Part shown: piece after piece, positions 25,518 to 34,035 of the stretch
Position numbering within the stretch: position 1 is the stretch's first letter
How the letters are laid out: the number at the start of each line of letters is the position of its first letter
NCBI RefSeq assembly: GCF_001645125.1
Contig: NZ_LXKA01000326.1
Coordinates: 1 to 64,000, forward strand
Reading direction: 5' to 3'
From: Paraburkholderia ginsengiterrae
GTDB lineage: Bacteria; Pseudomonadota; Gammaproteobacteria; Burkholderiales; Burkholderiaceae
Length of the DNA stretch: 64,000 nt
Made by a program: the position numbers and the translations under genes
Notes under the pieces: generated by a model
Databases searched by the model: none
Told to the model about the DNA's origin: nothing
Seen by the model: the letters and a program-made list of their open reading frames with translations, nothing else

Positions 25518-26885
25518 TTAGGCGCGCTGATTGCGCGCGGTGTGAAGTGCCAGCGCGGCGTCCACGTAGGCGTGGGCCTGGCCGACGTATTGAGCGGGAT
25601 CGAGCAGTTGCTTCAGGCGCTCAAGCGGAAGATGTTCGGTGACCGCGGGGTCCGCGGCCAGCACGTCGAAGAGCGTTTGCCCGTCGCGGATCGCGGCTTT
25701 CGACGCGCGCTCCACGAGATGGTGCGCGTCGAGCCGGCCGATGCTGTCGCCCAGCGCGAGCATCACCGCCTCGCCGAGAATCAGCCCCTTCGTGATGTCG
25801 AGATTCGCGGCAAGGCGCGGCACGTTCACGTTCAGCCCGGCGGCGATCTGCTCGATGTTGGCGAGCGCGCCACCCGCGAGACGCGCGAGGTCCGGCAGTG
25901 CATCCCACTCGGCTTGCCAGCCGCCGAGCGCGCGCTCGTGCTCCTGCACCATGCCGGCGAACACCGTGGCGACCAGACCCGGCGCACGTGTCGCGGCGGT
26001 CAGCACGGCCGCGCAGCCCACCGGGTTGCGCTTGTGCGGCATGGTCGACGAGCCGCCCTTGCCCGCCGCGGCCGGCTCGGCCAGTTCGTCGATTTCGGTT
26101 TGCATCTGCAGCGAGACGTCGCGCGCGATCTTGCCCAGCGTGCCGATCAGCATGCCGAACAGCGACGCCGATTCGGCCATGCGGTCGCGCTGCGTGTGCC
26201 ACGGCAACGTAGGCACGGCAAGGCCGAGTTCTTTGGCGAGCGACTGGGTGACCTGCGGCGCGGCATCGCGCAGACTGGCAAGCGTGCCGGCCGCGCCGCC
26301 GAACTGCAGCACCAATAGGCGAGCGCGCAGCGCATCGAGCCGCTCGCGATGACGCAGCAGCGCGTCCAGCCATTGCGCGAATTTCAGGCCGAGCGTAATG
26401 GGCAGCGCCTGCTGCAACCAGGTGCGGCCGATCATCGGCGTGGCGCGATGCGTGGCCGCGAGCTTCGCAATGGCGTCGCAAGTGGATTGCAACGCGCTGT
26501 CGAGCAGATCGAAGGTATCGCGCAACTGCAGGACCGTCGCCGTGTCGATGATGTCCTGGCTGGTGGCGCCCCAATGCACGTATTTCGACGCCTCGGCGTC
26601 GGCGGCCTTGACGCGCGCCGTGAGTTGCTTGACGAGCGGAATCGCGAGGTTGCCGCCGAGCGCGGCGTGGCGCGCGAGCGCGTCGGCGTCGAGTTGATCG
26701 GCCTGGCAAGCGGCTTCGATCGCGGGTACGGCCGTTTGCGGAATCACGTTATGCGCGGCGGAGGCACGCGCGAGTGCCGCTTCCACGTCGAGCATCCGCT
26801 GCAGCGTCGCGCGCGGCGCCCAAACGTCGTTCATCGGCTGCGTGCCGCAAAGAAGGCCGGTCAGGCGGGCGCTGGAGTCGAGCAT
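25518..26885 (-). CDS. pcaB: 3-carboxy-cis,cis-muconate cycloisomerase
   Basis: 455 residues, normal for PcaB. The fumarase/aspartase superfamily signature GKGGSSTMPHKRNPVGC lies near 280; YVHWGATSQDIIDTA near 105 is the second conserved region. It converts 3-carboxymuconate to 4-carboxymuconolactone. Separated from pcaJ by 105 bp that fold into a strong hairpin, so its expression may be tuned separately from pcaIJ. Protocatechuate dioxygenase genes (pcaGH) are not in this window. Confidence 0.94.
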   Translation of the reverse strand: MLDSSARLTGLLCGTQPMNDVWAPRATLQRMLDVEAALARASAAHNVIPQTAVPAIEAACQADQLDADALARHAALGGNLAIPLVKQLTARVKAADAEASKYVHWGATSQDIIDTATVLQLRDTFDLLDSALQSTCDAIAKLAATHRATPMIGRTWLQQALPITLGLKFAQWLDALLRHRERLDALRARLLVLQFGGAAGTLASLRDAAPQVTQSLAKELGLAVPTLPWHTQRDRMAESASLFGMLIGTLGKIARDVSLQMQTEIDELAEPAAAGKGGSSTMPHKRNPVGCAAVLTAATRAPGLVATVFAGMVQEHERALGGWQAEWDALPDLARLAGGALANIEQIAAGLNVNVPRLAANLDITKGLILGEAVMLALGDSIGRLDAHHLVERASKAAIRDGQTLFDVLAADPAVTEHLPLERLKQLLDPAQYVGQAHAYVDAALALHTARNQRA

Positions 26886-26924
26886 GGTGACGTCGATGAA
26901 CGAATGTGTCGATAGTAAATAGTA

Positions 26925-26966
26925 CGCGGCGCGGGAACCGGCCGCGAGGCCGACTCCCGCGCCGCG
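26925..26966 (-). other. Long intercistronic hairpin between pcaJ and pcaB
   Basis: CGCGGCGCGGGA (26925-26936) pairs perfectly with TCCCGCGCCGCG (26955-26966). Inside, CGGCC-GCGA-GGCCG (26939-26952) forms a second stem capped by a GNRA tetraloop. No U-run follows, so it looks like an mRNA stabiliser or processing site rather than a terminator. Confidence 0.65.
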
Positions 26967-26990
26967 CCGGGCGGGCTCCGGGCGGGCTCG

Positions 26991-27650
26991 TTAAGCCGCG
27001 CGAGCCGCTTGCGTGCCGTCGATCAGCGGCACGCCGGTCAGCTTGTGCAGCGCGTCGAAGTCGATGTCCGAGAAAATCTCACGCACCACCAGGCCTTGCG
27101 CGGTCACATCGATCATGGCCAGGTCCGTATAAATACGGTCGACGCAACCGACGCCCGTGACCGGGTACGTGCACTCCGCGGCGATCTTGCTTTCGCCCTG
27201 CTTGGTCAGATGCTCCATCATGACATAGACCTGCTTTGCGCCGATTGCCAGGTCCATCGCGCCGCCGACGGCGGGAATCGCGTCGGGCGCGCCGGTATGC
27301 CAGTTCGCCAGGTCGCCGGTGGCCGACACCTGGAAGGCGCCGAGCACGCAGAAATCCAGATGGCCGCCGCGCATCATCGCGAACGAGTCCGAGTGGTGAA
27401 AGTAAGCGCCGCCCGTGAGCAGCGTGACGTGCTGCTTGCCGGCGTTGATCAGTTCGTCGTCTTCCTCGCCTGCGGCCGGCGCGGGGCCCATGCCGAGCAG
27501 GCCGTTTTCGCTGTGCAGGAAGATTTCCTTGTCGGCGCCGAGGTGGTTGGCCACCAGCGTCGGCACGCCAATGCCGAGGTTCACGTAAGCCCCTTCAGGG
27601 ATATCCTGGGCAACGCGCTTGGCCATTTCATCGCGGGTCAGTTTTTTCAT
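26991..27650 (-). CDS. pcaJ: 3-oxoadipate CoA-transferase subunit B
   Basis: 219 residues. Family I CoA-transferase beta subunit: VNLGIGVPTLVANHL near 23-37 and the catalytic glutamate in SENGLLGMG near 49. It transfers CoA from succinyl-CoA to 3-oxoadipate together with PcaI. GGAGACCTGAC precedes ATG 27650. The PcaIJ assignment over acetoacetate CoA-transferase rests on the pcaBDC genes following it. Confidence 0.9.
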   Translation of the reverse strand: MKKLTRDEMAKRVAQDIPEGAYVNLGIGVPTLVANHLGADKEIFLHSENGLLGMGPAPAAGEEDDELINAGKQHVTLLTGGAYFHHSDSFAMMRGGHLDFCVLGAFQVSATGDLANWHTGAPDAIPAVGGAMDLAIGAKQVYVMMEHLTKQGESKIAAECTYPVTGVGCVDRIYTDLAMIDVTAQGLVVREIFSDIDFDALHKLTGVPLIDGTQAARAA

Positions 27651-27661
27651 GTCAGGTCTCC

Positions 27662-28366
27662 TCAGGCGGCGTTCGCGGATGCAAGTTCGGCTTGGTGCGT
27701 GGCTTGCGGCACTTCGATCACCCGCTGCACGAAGATGCCGGGCGTGACGATGTTTTCCGGGTCGAGCTCGCCGAGCGGCACGACTTTCGACACCTGCACG
27801 ATCGCGGTTTTCGCCGCGCTTGCCATGATCGGGCCAAAGTTGCGCGCGGTCTTGCGGTACACCAGATTGCCCCAGCGGTCGCCCTTGAATGCCTTGATCA
27901 ACGCGAAATCGGCGTGCAGCGGCGATTCCAGCACGTAATGCTTGCCGTCGATCAGGCGCGTTTCCTTGCCTTCCGCCAGCTTGGTGCCGTAACCGGTGGG
28001 CGTGAAGAATCCGCCGATCCCCGCGCCCGCGGCGCGAATGCGCTCGGCCAGATTACCTTGCGGCACGAGTTCCAGTTCGATCTCACCGGCGCGGTACAGC
28101 GCGTCGAACACATACGAATCGCTCTGGCGCGGGAACGAGCAGATGATCTTGCGCACGCGCTTGGCCTTGAGCAAGGCCGCGAGGCCGATGTCGCCGTTGC
28201 CGGCATTGTTGTTGACGATGGTGAGCTCGCGCGCGCCCTGTTCGATGAGCGCGTCGATCAGCTCCGACGGCATGCCGGCCGTGCCGAAGCCGCCGATCAT
28301 GACGGTCGCGCCATCGTGGACATCGGCAACCGCCGACTGAAGTGACTCGAAAATCTTGTTGATCAT
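27662..28366 (-). CDS. pcaI: 3-oxoadipate CoA-transferase subunit A
   Basis: 234 residues from ATG 28366, decided by AAGGAAAT upstream; a longer frame exists but lacks a site. CoA-transferase alpha-subunit blocks GATVMIGGFGTAGMPSELI near 19-37 and NNAGNGDIGLAALL near 52. First gene of the pca set; pcaJ follows after 11 bp. Two 15-bp boxes with the GTTCG-n5-CGAAC pattern lie about 150-180 bp upstream. Confidence 0.9.
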   Translation of the reverse strand: MINKIFESLQSAVADVHDGATVMIGGFGTAGMPSELIDALIEQGARELTIVNNNAGNGDIGLAALLKAKRVRKIICSFPRQSDSYVFDALYRAGEIELELVPQGNLAERIRAAGAGIGGFFTPTGYGTKLAEGKETRLIDGKHYVLESPLHADFALIKAFKGDRWGNLVYRKTARNFGPIMASAAKTAIVQVSKVVPLGELDPENIVTPGIFVQRVIEVPQATHQAELASANAA

Positions 28367-28513
28367 GTCGAATTTCCTTTTGAGGCGCTGCGTGCCGCCA
28401 CGCGGGCTGCCTTGCGGGCAGAGCCGGTATGGCACGGTCTCCAGGCCAATGCTGGCAGCGGCTCGAAAAGGGGAGAGACGGGCCGGCGCCTTCGGTTTGC
28501 TTGCTTCAAACTT

Positions 28514-28547
28514 GTTCGTTACACGAACACTGATTCGTTTAGCGAAC
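28514..28547. promoter_or_regulatory. Two PcaR-like operator boxes upstream of pcaI
   Basis: GTTCGTTACACGAAC (28514-28528; perfect 6+3+6 palindrome) and ATTCGTTTAGCGAAC (28533-28547) are spaced 19 bp start to start. They resemble the 15-bp PcaR (IclR-family) operator of Pseudomonas putida pca promoters. No pcaR lies in the window; the divergent LysR regulator at 28753 is the other candidate binder. Confidence 0.6.
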
Positions 28548-28752
28548 GCTGGAGCGATTATGGTTGCCGTTCGGGTGGCTTGTCAAGGATGGGAATTCTC
28601 CCTAATGATAGGTTTTAACCGCGCACAAGGAAGGAGCGATGCACAGCCCAGCGGCAGCAGCGACGAAGATCGCGCTATCCGCCGTCGAGATAATTGAGCT
28701 ACCCTCTATAGGCATATCAAATACGCCACCCTGTGCCGCAGATCATAGAAAC

Positions 28753-29682
28753 ATGTCCGAGACGAACCTGGATCTCAACCTGATCCCCTTCCTGGTTGCC
28801 ATGGAGGAGACGCGCAATGTCAGCCGCGCGGCCGAACAGCTCGGCGTGAGCCAGCCTCGCGTGAGCACCGCGCTGGGAAAGCTGCGGGAGTACTTCGACG
28901 ATCCGCTCTTCGTGCGCACGTCCAAAGGCATGGAACCCACGCCACGCGCGCTCGCCATCCTGCCTGCCGCCCGCGACGCCGTGCTGCGCATCGAGAAAGG
29001 CATGCTCGACGTGCAGGAGTTCGACCCGGCCACCAGCACTCACACTTTTTCTCTCGCCCTCTCCGACGTCGGCGAGATCGTATTTCTGCCACGGCTTCTG
29101 CAACTCTTCGCCGAACGCGCGCCGTTCGCGAATCTGCGCTCGGTGACGCTCTCACCGTCGCAGGTGGAGCGCGGGCTCGAATCGGGCGACGTCGATCTCG
29201 CGGTCGGCTACTTCCCCGACCTGGCCGGCAACAACTTCTTCCAGCAACGGCTCTTCACGCATCGGTTCATCTGTCTGATGCGCACCGGCCATCCGCTTTC
29301 GAAAGCGCCGTTGACGCTGGCGCAGTTCGTGGCGTCGGGCCACGCCGTCGTGCGCTCGGAAGGACGCAGCCAGGAAGTCCTCGAGCAATTCCTCGAGAAG
29401 AAGCGCATCAAGCGTCGCGCCGTGCTGGAGACGCCCCACTTCATGAGCCTGCCGTTCATCCTCGCGCGCACCGATCTGCTCGCGACGGTGCCGCATGCGA
29501 TCGGCTTCGCGTACGTATCGGAGCATGCGTCGATCATGCTGGTCGAACCGCCGCTGCCGCTGCCGCGCTTCGATCTGCGGCAGCATTGGCATCGCAAGTT
29601 TCATAACGATCCGCGCGCAAGCTGGCTGCGTGGCGTGGTCGCCGAACTCTTCAACGACGCGATGGACGAGTGGCCGAAATGA
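28753..29682 (+). CDS. LysR-family transcriptional regulator
   Basis: 309 residues from ATG 28753 (MSETNLDLNLIPFLVAM). HTH about 10-65 (RNVSRAAEQLGVSQPRVSTALGKLREYF), then the effector domain (HTFSLALSDVGEIVFLPRLL) of the NodD/nitroaromatic-sensing subgroup. Divergent from pcaI with a 386-bp gap holding palindromic boxes; it may regulate the pca genes or an unlinked aromatic pathway. The ribosome site is weak. Confidence 0.88.
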   Translation: MSETNLDLNLIPFLVAMEETRNVSRAAEQLGVSQPRVSTALGKLREYFDDPLFVRTSKGMEPTPRALAILPAARDAVLRIEKGMLDVQEFDPATSTHTFSLALSDVGEIVFLPRLLQLFAERAPFANLRSVTLSPSQVERGLESGDVDLAVGYFPDLAGNNFFQQRLFTHRFICLMRTGHPLSKAPLTLAQFVASGHAVVRSEGRSQEVLEQFLEKKRIKRRAVLETPHFMSLPFILARTDLLATVPHAIGFAYVSEHASIMLVEPPLPLPRFDLRQHWHRKFHNDPRASWLRGVVAELFNDAMDEWPK

Positions 29683-29830
29683 GAGGCGCTCATCAGCGTT
29701 GAACCCCGCCACGCCCCGACAGTGAAAGGGGGCATCGGCACGATGCGGCACGAAACATGGAACAATGGCCGCACTCATTGACCCCGCGCGCTGCGCATAG
29801 CGCCGACGCGCGATCCCGGAGGAGTCACGG

Positions 29831-30469
29831 ATGACCAGCAGCAAGGCAAAGAAAACCAAACCCGTCGCCGCCGCGGAGCGTCCGAGCCGCGAAGAAGCCG
29901 AAGCGGCCGTGCGTGTGCTGCTGCGCTGGGCCGGCGACGATCCGGCGCGTGAAGGCCTGCTCGATACGCCGGCGCGCGTGGTGCGCTCGTACGAGGAGTT
30001 TTACGCGGGCTATCAGGTCGACCCGCGCGAAATTCTGGCCCGCACCTTCTCCGAGGTGGACGGCTACGACGAAATGATCGTGCTGAAAGACATCCGCTTC
30101 GAAAGCTATTGCGAGCATCACATGGTGCCGATTATCGGGCGCGCGCATGTCGCGTATCTGCCGGAGCATCGGGTGGTCGGCATCTCGAAGCTGGCGCGTC
30201 TCGTGGATGCGTTCGCCAAACGCCTGCAGATCCAGGAAAAGATGACCGTGCAGATCGCGGACACCTTGAACGAGGTGCTGCAGCCGGCCGGCGTCGGCGT
30301 GATTCTCGAGGCCGCGCATCAATGCATGTCCACGCGCGGTGTGCACAAGGCCGGCGTGACGATGGTGACCTCGCGCATGCTCGGCACGTTCCGCACGGAT
30401 CCGTCGACGCGCCGCGAGTTTCTGTCGATCGTCGGCAATCCGGGCGTGGTGTCGGTCGCCAATACCTGA
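29831..30469 (+). CDS. folE: GTP cyclohydrolase I
   Basis: 212 residues. Type I signatures: [18 protein letters not shown] near 97 (zinc cysteine and histidines) and HQCMSTRGV near 166. It converts GTP to dihydroneopterin triphosphate, the first step of folate/pterin synthesis. Very strong ribosome site GGAGGAGT before ATG 29831. The first ~18 residues are a lysine-rich extension ([17 protein letters not shown]). Stands alone, not with other folate genes. Confidence 0.95.
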   Translation: MTSSKAKKTKPVAAAERPSREEAEAAVRVLLRWAGDDPAREGLLDTPARVVRSYEEFYAGYQVDPREILARTFSEVDGYDEMIVLKDIRFESYCEHHMVPIIGRAHVAYLPEHRVVGISKLARLVDAFAKRLQIQEKMTVQIADTLNEVLQPAGVGVILEAAHQCMSTRGVHKAGVTMVTSRMLGTFRTDPSTRREFLSIVGNPGVVSVANT

Positions 30470-30504
30470 GTGGTGGCGCGGGCGGCGGTTCGGGTTGCGG
30501 TTCG

Positions 30505-31437
30505 TTAAGCGGCGCGATTGGCATCAATGCCGACCGCCGCACGGCGCGCCCTCCGCATCTGCCCGAAGGTAGCCAGCAGCACCGCGCCCAGCACGCACGC
30601 CACCCCCGCCAGTTGCGCCGGGCTGACCGGTTCGCCCAACACCAGCGCGGCGAGCGCCACCGCGCTCACCGGCACGAGCGCGGTCATCAATCCCGCTTCG
30701 GCACCGCTGATGCGCTCGGCGCCCGCATACCAAAGCACGAAACCCGCCACGGTCGGCACCAGCGCGTAATACAGCACGCCGGCGAGCGCACTCGCATCGA
30801 CCGCCAAGGCCCACGGCCTTTCGAAGCAGGCAGGCACGATCGCTACCGCGAAGCCGATGCCGCACATCAGCGCCGACAGCGGCAGCGGCGCCACCGCCGT
30901 GCGCAGCTTGCGATTGAGGAGAATAAACAGCGCCTCGCAGACGATCGCCGCGAGCACGAGCGCGTTGCCCAGCAGCGAGCCCGCCGCGCGCGGCGCGGTG
31001 AACTCGCCGGGATGCACGGTGCACACCAGCACGCCCGCGGTCGCGAGCACGATCGCGCCTATCAGCGCGGGCGCCGGGCGCTCGCCGAGCGCGAGCATGG
31101 CGACCGCCGCCGAGACGGCGGGCAAGGTGCCGGCAATTACGCCGGCATCGGTAGCCGAGGCCAGCTTCATTCCGCTGATGAGCAGCACCGTATAACCGAC
31201 GCTGCCCGCCCCCGCCTGAGCGATCACCAGCAACGTGTCGCGCCGGTCCAGACGCGGCCAGCGCACGCCGCGCCAGCGCATGACCAGCACGAACAGGGGA
31301 AACGCTATCGCAAACCGCAGCGCGGTCGCGCTGAAGGGCGGCAATCCTGCCGCGATCGACTTGCTGACCACCACCGTGCTGCCGACGCCGACCATCGCCA
31401 GCGCGCAAAACAGGTATCCGGCATACCGAGAATTCAT
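30505..31437 (-). CDS. EamA-family (DMT) transporter
   Basis: 310 residues, ten predicted hydrophobic helices in two EamA repeats: GVGSTVVVSKSIAAGLPPFSA in the first and GFVLWYAGAERISGAEAGLM plus LGEPVSPAQLAGVACVLGAV in the second. Drug/metabolite exporters of the inner membrane with amino acids or other metabolites as substrates. AGGACAGCACC precedes the ATG. Converges on folE and diverges from the DedA-rhodanese gene. Substrate unknown. Confidence 0.9.
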   Translation of the reverse strand: MNSRYAGYLFCALAMVGVGSTVVVSKSIAAGLPPFSATALRFAIAFPLFVLVMRWRGVRWPRLDRRDTLLVIAQAGAGSVGYTVLLISGMKLASATDAGVIAGTLPAVSAAVAMLALGERPAPALIGAIVLATAGVLVCTVHPGEFTAPRAAGSLLGNALVLAAIVCEALFILLNRKLRTAVAPLPLSALMCGIGFAVAIVPACFERPWALAVDASALAGVLYYALVPTVAGFVLWYAGAERISGAEAGLMTALVPVSAVALAALVLGEPVSPAQLAGVACVLGAVLLATFGQMRRARRAAVGIDANRAA

Positions 31438-31670
31438 GGTGCTGTCCTAATGTTGAGAACAAGCACGCAGGTTAGGAGCCAGGCGGCCGGCGGTCTTGAA
31501 CGAAATTGCAGAGCAGGCGCTCGCCCATGCGTTGTGTCGGCTAGCTCAGGATTGCATGATCAAGGCTGGCCTCGCGGCAAAGCCATCGAGTATCCTGAGC
31601 AGACGGAACGACCGTCGAATGGCAAGCCAAGCGCCGCGCCGGTCCAACCGCGACAACGGGAGCGCCTCAA

Positions 31671-32717
31671 TTGATAGTATTTCCGTCATCGGCGGTATCG
31701 GCCTGGGGCAGCGCGTTCGTCTTCGTCAACGTCCTGTTGACGCGCCTCGGCGTGCCGATTCCCGCCGTGCCGGTGCTGCTCTTCGCGGGCTCCGCCATTG
31801 CTTCGGGCACCCTGCCTTTCTGGCCGACGCTCGGCGCCGCGACGGCCGGCGCGCTGATCGGCGACGGCACATGGTTCACGGCCGGACGCCTCTATGGCCG
31901 CAAGCTGATCGCCGCCTTCGGGCGGCTTTCTCCTGCCATCGATTCCAAAGTGGATAAAGCGCGCGCGCTATTCGAGCGCTTCGGCGTGCCTCTCGTTTCG
32001 ATCTCGAAGTTCGTCCCCGGACTCGGACTGATCACCCCGCCGCTGATGGGCGCAACCGCCGTCGACGTCCGCATCTACGCTGTCTGGGATCTGGCCGGCG
32101 TTCTGGCGTGGGCCACGTTCTGGCTGCTGGGCGGCGCCGCCGCGGAACGGGAGTTGCATATGCTGCTCGATTTCGTCCGGGCGCGTGGCGGCACGGTCAT
32201 CGATATTCTGGCGGCCGCGACGCTGGTCTATCTGGTGTTTCGCCTCCAGCAGCGCCGCCGCGACCGCCGGCGTCTCGCGGACGCGACCCGCGCCGAAGCG
32301 GCGCGGACAACCGCCTTGGGATGGCCGCGCCTCGCGCCGCCCAAGGTGCTCGACGCGCGCCCGCAAGCGCCGGTGTTCGAAGCACCGCACCGCATCCCCG
32401 GCGCGCTCACGCTCAATCCCGATTCGCCGGAGCAGATCGACGGCGCACTGCGGGCGCACGACACGGTGATCTATTGCGTGTGCCCGGATAGCGCGACCGC
32501 GGTCGAGATGACGCAGCACATGCGCGAGCACGGCTACACGCGGATTCGCGCGCTGCGCGGCGGGCTCGATGCGTGGCAGCGGCGCGGCTTTCCGGTCGAA
32601 CCGCCCACACCGGCCGGCGAACCTGCTTCCGGCCACGCTGCGCGGGAATCGCGCGACGAGGCTCGCGGCGCAATCACGCTGCGCGGCGTCGCGCCACGCG
32701 GCGATCAAGGTACGTGA
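31671..32717 (+). CDS. DedA-family membrane protein fused to a rhodanese-like domain
   Basis: 348 residues from TTG 31671 (GGGAG upstream). Residues 1-195 are a DedA/VTT domain (GSAIASGTLPFWPTL, GRLYGRKLIAAFGR, VSISKFVPGLGLITPPLMG), the fold of polyprenyl-phosphate and lipid flippases. After an Arg-rich cytoplasmic linker, residues ~235-310 form a rhodanese domain with cysteine C269 in IYCVCPDSATA and a closing GGLDAWQRRGFPVE. A degenerate Cys loop (CVCPDSA) leaves sulfurtransferase activity uncertain. The fusion suggests redox or sulfur control of the membrane part. Confidence 0.88.
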   Translation: MIVFPSSAVSAWGSAFVFVNVLLTRLGVPIPAVPVLLFAGSAIASGTLPFWPTLGAATAGALIGDGTWFTAGRLYGRKLIAAFGRLSPAIDSKVDKARALFERFGVPLVSISKFVPGLGLITPPLMGATAVDVRIYAVWDLAGVLAWATFWLLGGAAAERELHMLLDFVRARGGTVIDILAAATLVYLVFRLQQRRRDRRRLADATRAEAARTTALGWPRLAPPKVLDARPQAPVFEAPHRIPGALTLNPDSPEQIDGALRAHDTVIYCVCPDSATAVEMTQHMREHGYTRIRALRGGLDAWQRRGFPVEPPTPAGEPASGHAARESRDEARGAITLRGVAPRGDQGT

Positions 32718-32738
32718 CGACGGCTGTTCGCGGGTCTG

Positions 32739-33620
32739 TTATAGCTTGCGCAGCAACCCGGCCGCCGCCCGCATTCTGCGCTTGCGCTCCTTCCTGAGCC
32801 ACTGGAGCGCCGCATCGGTGTCGCCGGATCCGGCGAACAAGGCGGCATTGTCGTGCAGCAATACCTCGCTGGCGACAACATCGTTCAGCGTGCCGAAACG
32901 TTTCTGAATCTGATTCAAACGCCTGAGCATGCGTTTGTGGTCACCGCTGAGAATTGGCTCGAAAAACTCGAGCAGATAACGCAGCTTCTTGCCCGCCTTC
33001 CTGACGTTGTGGAACGCCGTGTAGTTGGCGCGCTTCGCGCGCCGTGCGCGTTTCATCCGCTTGCGCAGCGTACGCTCCGAAGCAGCGACGCGTTGGTCGG
33101 CAAACTGGCGCAGCGGCATGCGCTCGTGCGCTGTATTGAGCTCTTTGGCGGTGCTTGCCAAGGCCTCGTGCAACAGGTGTTTGACGTCCGCGTTCGAGAG
33201 CGTTTCGCGGCTGCTCGCCAACGCGCTGCAGCGCGCTTCCTGGAGTTTGGGCGCGATGTCATGGGCGCCCTCGCGCGTGGTGTTCTCGTTTTGCGCAAGC
33301 AATTCGATCAGAATGTCCCAGTCGCGCGTCTTGCCGGCAGCCGTGGCCAGATCCTGATAGAGCGCCCGTTGGCGCGTATTCTCGCCCTTTTCGAGCAGCG
33401 GCTCGAAGGCCCACCACAGGGAACGCAAACGCCTTAGCGCCACGCGCAGCTTGTGCAGCGCTTCCGGCGACGCGTCCTCGCGCAGCAGACCGGCGGATTC
33501 GATTGCATGATCGACAAGAGGCGCCGCATACGACACGAAGGCCGCCTGCGCCGAAAGCGTTTTGTCAGCCGGATCGGTTTCGGCGGATCGTTTGTCGACT
33601 TTCAGGCTCTCGCGCTTCAT
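32739..33620 (-). CDS. CHAD-domain protein
   Basis: 293 residues. The conserved histidine alpha-helical domain covers most of the protein: ALHKLRVALRRLRSLWWAFEPLL near 53, GKTRDWDILIELL near 92, and FHNVRKAGKKLRYLLEFF near 205. Lys/Arg-rich helices at the C-terminus. CHAD domains bind inorganic polyphosphate and target proteins to polyP granules. No CYTH domain is fused. Its neighbours are a phosphate transporter and PPK2, which fits a polyphosphate role. Confidence 0.9.
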   Translation of the reverse strand: MKRESLKVDKRSAETDPADKTLSAQAAFVSYAAPLVDHAIESAGLLREDASPEALHKLRVALRRLRSLWWAFEPLLEKGENTRQRALYQDLATAAGKTRDWDILIELLAQNENTTREGAHDIAPKLQEARCSALASSRETLSNADVKHLLHEALASTAKELNTAHERMPLRQFADQRVAASERTLRKRMKRARRAKRANYTAFHNVRKAGKKLRYLLEFFEPILSGDHKRMLRRLNQIQKRFGTLNDVVASEVLLHDNAALFAGSGDTDAALQWLRKERKRRMRAAAGLLRKL

Positions 33621-33956
33621 TGAAGGTTCTCGAAATCACCTTACCGACAGCCTAGCAAAAATCTGTCCTGGCGGGAATTCGCGAGCCTGATGCACGTCAA
33701 TTCATAGCCTGAACGCATGATCCGACGCGCGCGCGGCGTACCTTGCAGCAAGCGTGATCGTTTTTCCCGGTTCGATGGCGCAGCGCCTTGCGAGCGACTA
33801 TCTTTAACTGACGTGACGGCGCTGCGCACGAAGTGGTGGCCGCCTCATCGCGTTCCGAGCCGCACCGTTCTTTTCGGATAACTGATCATCGGAATCCGAC
33901 AATCCGCAGACAGTACTTCGAATCGGCGCGCCCTTGCGGAGCCGTGTCCTGCCGGG

Positions 33957-33978
33957 GCGTCACGCGATTGTCATCGTT
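33957..33978 (+). promoter_or_regulatory. Pho-box-like direct repeat upstream of the PiT transporter
   Basis: GCGTCAC (33957-33963) and TTGTCAT (33968-33974) are 11 bp apart, the PhoB spacing, and match the CTGTCAT half-site at 5 and 6 of 7 bases. It lies 60-80 bp before the transporter start. Weaker than the box upstream of the PhoX gene. The rest of the 415-bp gap 33621-34035 shows nothing clear. Confidence 0.35.
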
Positions 33979-34035
33979 ACGACACACAGCCCCCGCAGGA
34001 TCGAAAACTCCGCTATCAACCTTGAGGCTCACGTC

